A stretch of 64,000 bases of DNA from Sphingomonadales bacterium UBA656. GTDB lineage: Bacteria > Pseudomonadota > Alphaproteobacteria > Sphingomonadales > Sphingomonadaceae. Made by a program: the position numbers and the translations under genes. Of this stretch, positions 1-7,379 are shown piece after piece (the stretch's first letter is position 1; every line of letters starts with the position of its first letter). A model generated the notes under the pieces. The model searched no databases. It saw nothing but the letters and a program-made list of their open reading frames with translations, and was not told the DNA's origin. The stretch lies in the NCBI GenBank assembly GCA_002299895.1, contig DBOC01000012.1, positions 84,009-148,008 of the forward strand. The letters run 5' to 3'.

Positions 1-4
1 AAAC

Positions 5-79
5 TGGAGCGGGCGAAGGGATTCGAACCCTCGACCCCAACCTTGGCAAGGTTGTGCTCTACCCCTGAGCTACGCCCGC
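5..79 (-). tRNA. tRNA-Gly (GCC)
   Basis: Read on the minus strand this folds as a complete cloverleaf. The seven-base-pair acceptor stem (GCGGGCG with CGCCCGC) is perfect, the discriminator is T and the CCA end is encoded. The anticodon loop shows GCC (complement of bases 45-47), and the T loop has the normal TTCGAAT. The body, including the GGGGTCG variable region, matches the usual bacterial Gly-GCC type. It is divergent from the next gene, cnoX. Confidence 0.97.
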
Positions 80-248
80 TCTGGCGGTCAGGCATTGAAA
101 TCCTGACGGGTGAGGCGCGCCGTTAGCATGGGGTATATTCCCCCGCAAGCCCCAAATGCCGCCTTTTTACGAAAACAGGGTAAAGCCTGTCTTGTGAAAG
201 CCGTCGCTTTGCCCACATAGGGGTGAAACGAATCCTGACGAATGGAGA

Positions 249-1172
249 ATGACCTTGGCGACGATGGGCCTGACCACCGACGAACAAAAAGCTGTTGAGC
301 AATTCCGGACCGACGTTGTCGCGCCGTCGATGGAGCGGTTGGTAATACTCGATTTCTGGGCAGAATGGTGCGGACCCTGCAAGCAACTGACGCCCATATT
401 GGAAAAAGTTGCGGCCGAATATGCCGATCGCGGCGTGGTACTGGCCAAGGTCAATGTGGACGAGAATAAGTTTATTGCTTCCCAATTTCAGGTGCGGTCC
501 ATTCCAACGGTTTATGCCATATTTCAAGGGCAGCCGGTTGCGGACATGACGCCGGCACGCACGGAGCCGCAATTGCGGCAAATGCTTGACCAGTTACTCG
601 AGAAACTCCCGATTAAAGCTGGAGGAGCCGCAGAAGATCCCGCCACGCTATTGGCACCGCTTGTAGAAGAGGCCGAGATGCTTTTGGCGCAAGATAGCGC
701 AGAGCAAGCGTACGCTCTGTTTGCCGAAGTACTTTCAGCATTGCCGGAACATCCTGCCGCTTTGTCGGGACTGATCCGGGCATTGACCGCATTGGGGCGT
801 CAGGATGAAGCGCAAGCTGTTTTTGATAGCCTCAGCAACGAACTGCGTGCCGACCCAGCGTTGGAAAAGGCAGGATCGGTGTTGAGCATAGCAGCCGCGG
901 CCGTTCCGCCAGAAGAATTGGCGCGCCTGCAGGCCGCTGTTGCGGCGTCGCCCGATGACCATGCTTTGCGCCTCGAACTCGCCAATGCCTTGATGGCAGC
1001 AGGCGACCGTGACGGGTCTGCGGAGGCGTTGTTGCATATCATCGCGGCAGATCGTGAATGGAATGACGGCGCTGCCAAGGCGCGGCTTCTCGAAATATTT
1101 GCATTAATTGGATTGGAAGACCCATGGGTAGCAGCGACACGCCGGAAACTGTCAGCGATCCTGTTCGGATGA
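249..1172 (+). CDS. cnoX: Chaperedoxin CnoX-like thioredoxin/TPR protein
   Basis: 307 residues. The N-terminal 110 or so residues are a thioredoxin fold with an intact active site WCGPC (W40, C41, C44) and the cis-proline segment RSIPT. The remainder is alanine-rich helical sequence with the TPR-like pattern of the YbbN/CnoX family. In that family the protein holds unfolded substrates, protects cysteines from over-oxidation and passes clients to chaperones in the cytoplasm. The E. coli member lacks the catalytic cysteine pair, so this one should be redox active. The ATG at 249 is used; the GGAG before it is very close, and an in-frame ATG at 264 is an alternative. Its stop overlaps the likely start of the LON-domain gene, which suggests translational coupling. 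Confidence 0.92.
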   Translation: MTLATMGLTTDEQKAVEQFRTDVVAPSMERLVILDFWAEWCGPCKQLTPILEKVAAEYADRGVVLAKVNVDENKFIASQFQVRSIPTVYAIFQGQPVADMTPARTEPQLRQMLDQLLEKLPIKAGGAAEDPATLLAPLVEEAEMLLAQDSAEQAYALFAEVLSALPEHPAALSGLIRALTALGRQDEAQAVFDSLSNELRADPALEKAGSVLSIAAAAVPPEELARLQAAVAASPDDHALRLELANALMAAGDRDGSAEALLHIIAADREWNDGAAKARLLEIFALIGLEDPWVAATRRKLSAILFG

Positions 1173-1786
1173 CCACGCAACGGATTTCGATTTTCCCGCT
1201 AACTGGCGCGATCATTTTTCCAAGTATGCAGCTGCCGCTGCATATTTTTGAGCAGCGCTATCGCGATTTGGTGAGCGATTCGCTCGCCCGTGACCGCAAG
1301 ATTGGAATGATTCAACCCAATGGGCAGGGGAACCAGCCCCCTTTGTTTCGTGTAGGCTGTCTCGCGCGGATCCAGGATGTGGAGGCCATGGACGATGGAC
1401 GGTACAATATTATCCTAGAGGGCGTGCAGCGTTTTTCGGTCATCAAAGAGTTGGATGTCACCACAAGCTTTCGGCAAGTTGAGGCCGAATTATGGGATGA
1501 AGATGAAATAGGTGAGACCCTCTCGCTCGCCGAACGCGCCTCGATGGAAATCGAATCACGCCGTTTTGCCGAATCACAAGGGTATAGCGTCGATTGGGCA
1601 GCGGTGTCGCAGCTGGACGATTATTCTCTGGTCAACGCCATTGCCCAAATTGCACCATTTGATTTTGCCGCAAAGCAAGCCTTGCTGGAAGCGCGCGGGC
1701 TATCCGACCGTGCGGACACTATTGTGCAATTGATGCAGTTTTTCGGGCGTCATAACAGTTCCGACGACCGCGTAACGCTACAATAA
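1169..1786 (+). CDS. LON substrate-binding domain protein
   Basis: A protein of about 205 residues made up almost entirely of the N-terminal domain of Lon protease (ISIFPLTGAIIFPSMQLPLH at the start, with the typical HIFEQRYR after it). It has no ATPase or Ser-Lys protease domain, so it is a stand-alone substrate-binding LON protein of unknown target. The start chosen is the ATG at 1169, which overlaps the cnoX stop as ATGA and fits the length of the family. An upstream in-frame ATG at 1124, preceded by GGAAGA, would add 15 residues that do not look like family sequence. The gene is probably cotranscribed with cnoX, as is often seen in alphaproteobacteria. It meets the convergent marC gene with no spacer. 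Confidence 0.88.
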   Translation: MTTQRISIFPLTGAIIFPSMQLPLHIFEQRYRDLVSDSLARDRKIGMIQPNGQGNQPPLFRVGCLARIQDVEAMDDGRYNIILEGVQRFSVIKELDVTTSFRQVEAELWDEDEIGETLSLAERASMEIESRRFAESQGYSVDWAAVSQLDDYSLVNAIAQIAPFDFAAKQALLEARGLSDRADTIVQLMQFFGRHNSSDDRVTLQ

Positions 1787-2413
1787 TCAGCCCAGAAAAC
1801 TCGCCCGCAGGCCGTCGATGACAAATTGCGCGGCCAATGCGGCGAGCAAAACACCCAAGAGCCGCGTGATCACGGCTTCGGCATTGGCACCTAGAACGCG
1901 CATGATAGGTCCAGCGGCGAGCAGCGCCAACAAAGTCAATACGAGCACGGCGCCCAGTGCCGCCAAAATGACACTCGCGCGGTCAATGCCCGTGTTTTGC
2001 GACATGAGCAGCATGACCGAGGCAATCGATCCTGGCCCTGCAATCATTGGCATCGCCATCGGAAAGACGGATACATCCTCGATTTCGGGGGTGTCGATGA
2101 TTTTTTGTGCACGCTCCTCGCGCCGCTCTGTCCGCTTTTCAAAAACCATGTCGATGGCAATCAGGAACAACATGACGCCGCCCGCGATCCGGAAGCTGTT
2201 CAATTCGATATGCAGTGCGCCCAACAATTGTTCGCCGAACAAAGCAAAAACCAGCAATATGCCCGATGCAACCATGACGGCCCGCAACGCCATATTGCGG
2301 CGCTGCGCCGCATTAGCGCCCTTGGTCAGGCTTGCGTAAATCGGTGCACAACCCGGCGGGTCAATCACCACGAAAAAGGTGATGAAGGCCGAAAGAAACA
2401 GTTCAATCATCAT
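1787..2413 (-). CDS. MarC family integral membrane protein
   Basis: 208 residues with about six hydrophobic segments and the family signature near the N-terminus (FFVVIDPPGCAPIYASL). A charged cytoplasmic loop (residues about 92-105, KRTERREERAQ) separates two halves. MarC (UPF0056) proteins are inner-membrane proteins once linked to multiple antibiotic resistance; their substrate is unknown. The start ATG at 2413 overlaps the stop of the upstream lipoprotein gene as ATGA, so the two are likely translated together. A second ATG directly follows. Confidence 0.9.
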   Translation of the reverse strand: MMIELFLSAFITFFVVIDPPGCAPIYASLTKGANAAQRRNMALRAVMVASGILLVFALFGEQLLGALHIELNSFRIAGGVMLFLIAIDMVFEKRTERREERAQKIIDTPEIEDVSVFPMAMPMIAGPGSIASVMLLMSQNTGIDRASVILAALGAVLVLTLLALLAAGPIMRVLGANAEAVITRLLGVLLAALAAQFVIDGLRASFLG

Positions 2414-3093
2414 TGCGACACAACCTCATCCATGATGACGGTCTCGGTTGTTACACCGTTCCACAATGCAACCTCGACCGTCCGCGCACCATTGGCTTGC
2501 ACGATATATGTATAACGCAAGGATTGATCGCCGGCGTAGCCCGTTTTCATCATTGCATCCCGCGACGGGGCAGTAATTTTTGCAGACGCGACGCCTTTGC
2601 AACTGGCCACCTTTGTTTCAATCATCTCCTTCGGCGTACGCGGCGTGCTCAGCGTGTCTTTATGGTGCAGCACCCATTTCCATTCACCATCGCCGCGGGC
2701 ATTTTTCTCTACATATTGCCAGACAGTGGTGAAATAGCCGACGACGCCATCCGATCTCTCCCACGCGCCGGTCGTCACGCCTGTTTTGCCATCGCAGGAC
2801 ATAAACGCCTTATGGGGTCGCCACTTTAGCGACGCGGCTGGGTCTGCTTGGCCCTTCAGCCATTCCATCGCCAGCGTAGGTTGCGGCACAAAAAGCACGG
2901 CATCCTTGCCAGCCTTTTCACGAAAGGCGGTCCATTGCCCCTTTTGTTGGGCAAGCTGATTAAAGCCAATATCTGCCGCAATGATCGCGCTTGGGTTGGC
3001 GATTTTGGGTTGGAAATCATAGAATTCGCGGCTTGAGGACCCCGCACAAGCCGAAAGCGCCGCTGCAGCCAAAAGGACAGAAAATGCTTTCAT
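2410..3093 (-). CDS. Predicted lipoprotein with NTF2-like fold
   Basis: 227 residues. The N-terminus is a lipoprotein signal peptide ending in the lipobox LSAC. The ATG at 3093 is preceded by AGAAGGAAT at good spacing; a start further upstream would run into folD and spoil the signal. The rest (residues about 40-140, with the segments FREKAGKDAVLF, TGAWERSD and EWKWVLHHKD) resembles SnoaL/DUF4440 NTF2-like proteins, but this is a judgement from pattern only. The function is unknown. It sits in a leftward run yggT-folD-lipoprotein-marC with very short spacing. Confidence 0.8.
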   Translation of the reverse strand: MKAFSVLLAAAALSACAGSSSREFYDFQPKIANPSAIIAADIGFNQLAQQKGQWTAFREKAGKDAVLFVPQPTLAMEWLKGQADPAASLKWRPHKAFMSCDGKTGVTTGAWERSDGVVGYFTTVWQYVEKNARGDGEWKWVLHHKDTLSTPRTPKEMIETKVASCKGVASAKITAPSRDAMMKTGYAGDQSLRYTYIVQANGARTVEVALWNGVTTETVIMDEVVSQ

Positions 3094-3097
3094 CGCG

Positions 3098-3994
3098 TTA
3101 AATTCCTTCTGGTGCGGCAACTCCTGCGCGGCGGTGCGCGGCCACCAAAGTATTCCGCAACAGGCACGCGATGGTCATAGGCCCCACCCCGCCCGGTACG
3201 GGGGTTATAGCGCCCGCATGACGTAACGCGTCGTCAAAGGCAACGTCGCCTACCAAGCGACCTTTGCTTTGCCCTGCCTCGGGCTCCAAGCGATTAATGC
3301 CAACATCAATCACCACGGCGCCGGGTTTCAAATAATCGCCGGTCACCATCTCTGCGCGGCCAACCGCGGCCACAACGATATCGGCGCGGCGGACGACTTC
3401 GGGCAAATCCTGCGTGCGGCTATGCGCGATGGTCACGGTGCAATTTTCGGCCAACAGCAATTGCGCCATCGGCTTACCGACAATGTTGGACCGTCCGATG
3501 ACCACGGCATTTTTGCCCGACAAATCGCCCATATGATCCTTCAACAGCATTAAGCAGCCAAGCGGGGTACAGGGGACAAACGCCTCTTCACCCACCGCCA
3601 GCCGCCCGGCATTGACGACATGAAAGCCATCGACATCCTTGCCCGGATCAATCGCACCAATCACGGCTTTATCATCCATATGCGGCGGCAAAGGCAATTG
3701 CACCAATATGCCGTCAACGGCGGCATCCGCGTTGAGCGTTTCCACGAGCGCGATGAGTTCATCTTGCGAAACCGACGCCGGCAAGCGATGTTCGAAGCTG
3801 TTCATGTCCGCTTCGATCGTCGCCTTCTTCTTGGAGCCCACATAGACTTGGCTGGCAGGGTCTTCACCCACCAGCACAACTGCAAGGCCTGGTTTACGCG
3901 CCGTTGATGCGACAAAGCTCTCAACGGCGACTGCTACGCGCTGACGCAATTGGGCGGCAAATGCCTTGCCATCAATGATAACTGCGTTGCTCAC
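3098..3994 (-). CDS. folD: Methylene-THF dehydrogenase/cyclohydrolase FolD
   Basis: 298 residues, full length. FolD oxidises 5,10-methylene-tetrahydrofolate with NADP and hydrolyses the product to 10-formyl-tetrahydrofolate, supplying one-carbon units in the cytoplasm. Visible marks are the catalytic YxxxK (Y51, K55 in YVGSKKK), the segment VDGILVQLPLP, the nucleotide-binding GRSNIVGKP and the C-terminal PGGVGPMT. The start is GTG at 3994 and overlaps the yggT stop as GTGA. The product lies between yggT and the lipoprotein gene on the same strand. Confidence 0.96.
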   Translation of the reverse strand: MSNAVIIDGKAFAAQLRQRVAVAVESFVASTARKPGLAVVLVGEDPASQVYVGSKKKATIEADMNSFEHRLPASVSQDELIALVETLNADAAVDGILVQLPLPPHMDDKAVIGAIDPGKDVDGFHVVNAGRLAVGEEAFVPCTPLGCLMLLKDHMGDLSGKNAVVIGRSNIVGKPMAQLLLAENCTVTIAHSRTQDLPEVVRRADIVVAAVGRAEMVTGDYLKPGAVVIDVGINRLEPEAGQSKGRLVGDVAFDDALRHAGAITPVPGGVGPMTIACLLRNTLVAAHRRAGVAAPEGI

Positions 3995-4293
3995 ATGCCC
4001 GCCGCAGAAATATCATTGGCCACACCCACCAACAGCATTTGCAAGATGCGCAGACCAATCAACAACACCATCGGTGAGAAGTCGATCATTCCAGTATCCG
4101 GCATAATCTTGCGGATAGGCTTTAAAAAGGGGTCCAATATGACCGAAAGCGCCTGCCAGATGGCGGCAACAATGTTGTTCGACAGGCTGACGACGTTAAA
4201 CGAAATCAGCAAGCTCAGGATGAATTGAACAATGACGACGGTGGACAATATCGTCATCAAATATCCAATTATGGAAATAAGCGCGAGAAGCAT
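3991..4293 (-). CDS. YggT family membrane protein
   Basis: 100 residues with two long hydrophobic segments (about 5-30 and 68-92) and, between them, the family segment DPFLKPIRKIMPDTGMIDFS. YggT proteins are small inner-membrane proteins found in bacteria and plastids. They have been tied to osmotic tolerance and to cell-division or membrane organisation, but the molecular role is not settled. The ATG at 4293 has GGAG seven bases upstream. It is the first gene of the leftward group that continues into folD by a four-base overlap. Confidence 0.9.
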   Translation of the reverse strand: MLLALISIIGYLMTILSTVVIVQFILSLLISFNVVSLSNNIVAAIWQALSVILDPFLKPIRKIMPDTGMIDFSPMVLLIGLRILQMLLVGVANDISAAGM

Positions 4294-4375
4294 ATAATTC
4301 TCCGGAAGGATGTGACGGAGCGATTAGCCGAGGCAGCGCGCTGTATCAACCATCTATAACAGTGCGCGCCGCTAT

Positions 4376-5266
4376 TTACTTGTGAATCAGGGTTCCCGCG
4401 CCCTTTACCGTGAACATTTCGATCAGCATGGCATGGCTGGTCCGGCCGTCCAAGATAACCGCCGCATCGACGCCGGATTCAACCGCATCGACGCATGTCT
4501 GAATTTTGGGGATCATGCCGCTGCTAATGGTGCCGTCATTTTGCAATTCGGCAATCGCAGCAGGATCAAGATCGGTCAGCAGCTCACCCGATTTGCTTAA
4601 AACGCCCGCAACATCGGTCAAAAGGAAAAGCCGCGACGCACCTAGCGCACTTGCGACTGCGCCCGCCATGGTGTCGGCATTGATATTATAAGTATGTCCA
4701 TCGGCACCAACGCCAATCGGCGCGATGACCGGAATCATGCCAGCGGCGCTGATCGTATCAATGATGCTGCGGTCAACGGTGGTCGGTTCGCCAACAAAGC
4801 CAAGATCTATATTACGTTCGATATGACTGTCCGGGTCTTTTTGCGTGCGCTGCACTTTGGTGGCGGTGACGAACCCGCCATCCTTGCCCGATATGCCAAG
4901 CGCCTTGCCGCCAGCCGCATTAATCCAGCCAACCAGCTCCTTGTTAATCGCCCCCGATAGCACCATCTCGGCAATCTTCGCGGTTTCAGCATCGGTGACA
5001 CGAAGGCCGTCAACAAATTCGCTTTCGACACCCAATTTCTTAAGCATGGCGCCAATTTGCGGTCCGCCGCCATGCACGACAACGGGGTTGATACCAACAG
5101 CCTTTAACAACACCACATCGTCTGCAAAGTCGCGCGCCAGGCTGGCATCACCCATTGCATGTCCGCCATATTTGACGACAAAGGTTTTGCCCGCATAACG
5201 CTGCAGATAAGGGAGCGCCTCGGTTAGCGTTTCGGCCTTGGCGAGATTTGCTGGATCAATTGTCAT
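4376..5266 (-). CDS. argB: Acetylglutamate kinase
   Basis: 296 residues. ArgB phosphorylates N-acetyl-L-glutamate with ATP, the second step of arginine synthesis. The N-terminus carries the amino-acid-kinase glycine loop (VVKYGGHAMG, K32) and the VVHGGGPQIG substrate loop; the C-terminal half has GMIPKIQTC and the family end GTLIHK. The ATG at 5266 is chosen because the protein then begins like other alphaproteobacterial ArgB proteins (MTIDPANLAKAETLTEALPY). This start lies 11 bases inside the end of the transporter gene, so the two genes are probably one transcript. No other arg gene is in the window. Confidence 0.95.
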   Translation of the reverse strand: MTIDPANLAKAETLTEALPYLQRYAGKTFVVKYGGHAMGDASLARDFADDVVLLKAVGINPVVVHGGGPQIGAMLKKLGVESEFVDGLRVTDAETAKIAEMVLSGAINKELVGWINAAGGKALGISGKDGGFVTATKVQRTQKDPDSHIERNIDLGFVGEPTTVDRSIIDTISAAGMIPVIAPIGVGADGHTYNINADTMAGAVASALGASRLFLLTDVAGVLSKSGELLTDLDPAAIAELQNDGTISSGMIPKIQTCVDAVESGVDAAVILDGRTSHAMLIEMFTVKGAGTLIHK

Positions 5267-5939
5267 GGGCACTAACTGCCTTGGGGTCCGTACCATCCAG
5301 CTTATGGCCGTAGCTGACAAAGAAAGTGATGAGCAATGGTACCATGATCATGCTCAGCAAAACCTTGGCCAACATTTGGCCGAGCAGCAGGTCCGTGATC
5401 GGAAACACGCCATAAAAGGCAATGCTTACGAACAATAAGGTATCAATAATCTGCGACAACACGGCGGCAATGGCGCCGCGCAATGCGACATATTTACCAA
5501 CGGTGCTTTTCAAGCGATCGAACAGATACACGTTGAGCATTTGCGACACGCCATATGCGACGATGCCTGCGACCCAAATGCGCGGCGTCTGACCCATCAT
5601 GGTGTTGAACGCATCGAGATATTTAACGTCCATCTTCGGTGACGGGGGCAATGAAAGCACAAGCAACGCGAGCAATATCGAAGCGATCAACGGAATGAAG
5701 CCATATTTGACCAATCGGTCCGCGATAATCTTTCCGTGCAAGGCTGCCACTGCGCTCGAAAGGATGACCAGCAAAAGAAACGGAAAGATGCCCGCTTCTA
5801 CCGCCAACGGCCCTAAAGAAACTTGTTTATTTCCAAGCACGCCAGCAATGCACACCATGCCGCCGTAAATGATTGAAAACATGAAAAGCGATTTAGGGAT
5901 GCCCCCCTCGGTCGCGCGTAATGTGGTCTGAACAGTCAT
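5256..5939 (-). CDS. Queuosine precursor transporter (VUT/YhhQ family)
   Basis: 227 residues with six or so membrane segments and the family pattern around VAYGVSQMLNVYLFDRLK and LRGAIAAVLSQIIDTLLF. Members of the COG1738 family import queuosine precursors such as preQ0 or preQ1 for tRNA modification. The E. coli homologue YhhQ has been shown to do this; the substrate here is inferred. The gene starts at ATG 5939, and its 3' end overlaps argB. No tgt or que gene is near. Its leader contains an eight-base inverted repeat at 5950-5957 and 5985-5992. Confidence 0.88.
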   Translation of the reverse strand: MTVQTTLRATEGGIPKSLFMFSIIYGGMVCIAGVLGNKQVSLGPLAVEAGIFPFLLLVILSSAVAALHGKIIADRLVKYGFIPLIASILLALLVLSLPPSPKMDVKYLDAFNTMMGQTPRIWVAGIVAYGVSQMLNVYLFDRLKSTVGKYVALRGAIAAVLSQIIDTLLFVSIAFYGVFPITDLLLGQMLAKVLLSMIMVPLLITFFVSYGHKLDGTDPKAVSAHDN

Positions 5940-5949
5940 TCAAAACTGA

Positions 5950-5992
5950 CTAGCGTCTAATTTTATTGGCGCAAGACTAACGATGACGCTAG
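5950..5992 (-). repeat. Inverted repeat in transporter leader
   Basis: CTAGCGTC at 5950-5957 is matched perfectly by GACGCTAG at 5985-5992, leaving a 27-base AT-rich spacer. It lies 11 bases upstream of the queuosine-transporter start on the minus strand. It could form a leader hairpin or be an operator. I could not fit it to a preQ1 riboswitch. Confidence 0.4.
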
Positions 5993-6113
5993 GTTGCTCG
6001 AGAAAACATAAAATGCCGTCATGTTGAACATTTTTCAGCGCCTTAATTCTTACAGGGCTCAGAATAAGGCCCTGAAACGAAATTTAGTGTGACGGTTTTC
6101 GGGGAAGCTATAC

Positions 6114-7379
6114 ATGCAGATTTTATTGAGCATCGCGGGCATGATTGTCATTTTGGCGATAGCGGTTTTGCTGTCCTCCAACCGTCGTGCGATCAAGTTC
6201 CGTGTAGTCGGTGCGGCTTTTGCCCTGCAGGCCAGTCTTGCGGCTTTGGTATTGTACACATCATGGGGCAAGGTTGCGCTGAATGCAGCCTCCACTGGCG
6301 TTTCCAATTTGCTGGGCTATTCGGCTAAAGGCACGCAGTTCATCTTTGGTCCGCTGGCCTCTCCCGAAATCGGCGGTAACAGCTTTGCTATTGCCGCCTT
6401 GCCCGTCATCATCTTTTTTGCATCGTTGATTTCGATCCTCTATTATCTCGGCATCATGCAATATGTGATCCGCTGGATTGGTGGCGGGTTACAAAAAATT
6501 ACCGGCATCTCAAAAGTCGAAAGCCTGTGCGCCGCCGCCAATATTTTCGTTGGGCAGTCGGAATCGCCATTGGTTATCCGGCCGTACCTCGCCGGATTGA
6601 GACCGGAACAATTATTCTGCGTTATGACCGTTGGCATGGCGGGCGTTGCTGGCACTATTCTTGCCGCTTATGCCTCGATGGGCATTCGCATTGATTATCT
6701 GCTCGCAGCTGCCTTCATGTCTGCCCCGGGCGGCATATTGATGGCCAAAATCATGATGCCCGATGTCCCGCCAGCTGCGTTGGCCGAGGGTGACCCGGCA
6801 TTGGCCAACCCGCATCCCAATGATGAACCCGAAATGACGCATGATGACGGCGAAGAAAAACCTGCCAACATCATCATGGCGGCAGCCCAAGGTGCGCAAA
6901 CCGGCGTCAAGCTGGCCGTCGCGGTAGGTGCCATGGTTCTTGCCTTCGTCGCCTTGGTGGCATTGGCAAACGGCATATTAAGCGGCATCGGCGGCTGGTT
7001 CGGGCTGCCCGAATTGAGTTTTCAGCAAATTGTCGGCTATGTCTTTGCGCCAATCATGTTCCTGCTTGGCGTGCCATGGCATGAGGCCATTCAGGCAGGC
7101 GGATTATTTGGCACCAAAGTCGTCTTGAATGAATTTGTTGCCTTTATCGATCTGGGTGCATTGAAGGACCTGTCCGCGCCGACCGTCGGAATCGTCACTT
7201 TCGCCCTGTGCGGATTTGCCAATTTCAGCTCCATCGCAATCCAGATGGCCGTCACCGGAAGCCTTGCCCCCAATCAACGTCCCATGATTGCAAAGCTGGG
7301 TGTGAAAGCGCTTGCCGCAGGGTCGTTATCGAACCTGATGAGTGCCGCACTGGCGGGACTGTTTCTGTCGCTGACCTAA
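6114..7379 (+). CDS. NupC-type concentrative nucleoside transporter
   Basis: 421 residues with eight to ten hydrophobic segments. CNT/NupC proteins import nucleosides with protons or sodium across the inner membrane. Recognisable elements are VGQSESPLVIRPY (the nucleoside-binding hairpin), the TVGMAGVAGTILAAYASMGI segment, the GGLFGTKVVLNEFVAF helix and the C-terminal LCGFANFSSIAIQ. A hydrophilic acidic loop at about residues 225-250 is also seen in long NupC proteins. The ATG at 6114 has GGGGAAG seven bases before it. The gene ends directly against the convergent mutS stop. Confidence 0.94.
   Translation: MQILLSIAGMIVILAIAVLLSSNRRAIKFRVVGAAFALQASLAALVLYTSWGKVALNAASTGVSNLLGYSAKGTQFIFGPLASPEIGGNSFAIAALPVIIFFASLISILYYLGIMQYVIRWIGGGLQKITGISKVESLCAAANIFVGQSESPLVIRPYLAGLRPEQLFCVMTVGMAGVAGTILAAYASMGIRIDYLLAAAFMSAPGGILMAKIMMPDVPPAALAEGDPALANPHPNDEPEMTHDDGEEKPANIIMAAAQGAQTGVKLAVAVGAMVLAFVALVALANGILSGIGGWFGLPELSFQQIVGYVFAPIMFLLGVPWHEAIQAGGLFGTKVVLNEFVAFIDLGALKDLSAPTVGIVTFALCGFANFSSIAIQMAVTGSLAPNQRPMIAKLGVKALAAGSLSNLMSAALAGLFLSLT

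Noticed and set aside
5940..5992. preQ1 riboswitch ahead of the queuosine precursor transporter
   Set aside because: An inverted repeat is present, but I could not match the conserved core of any preQ1 class.
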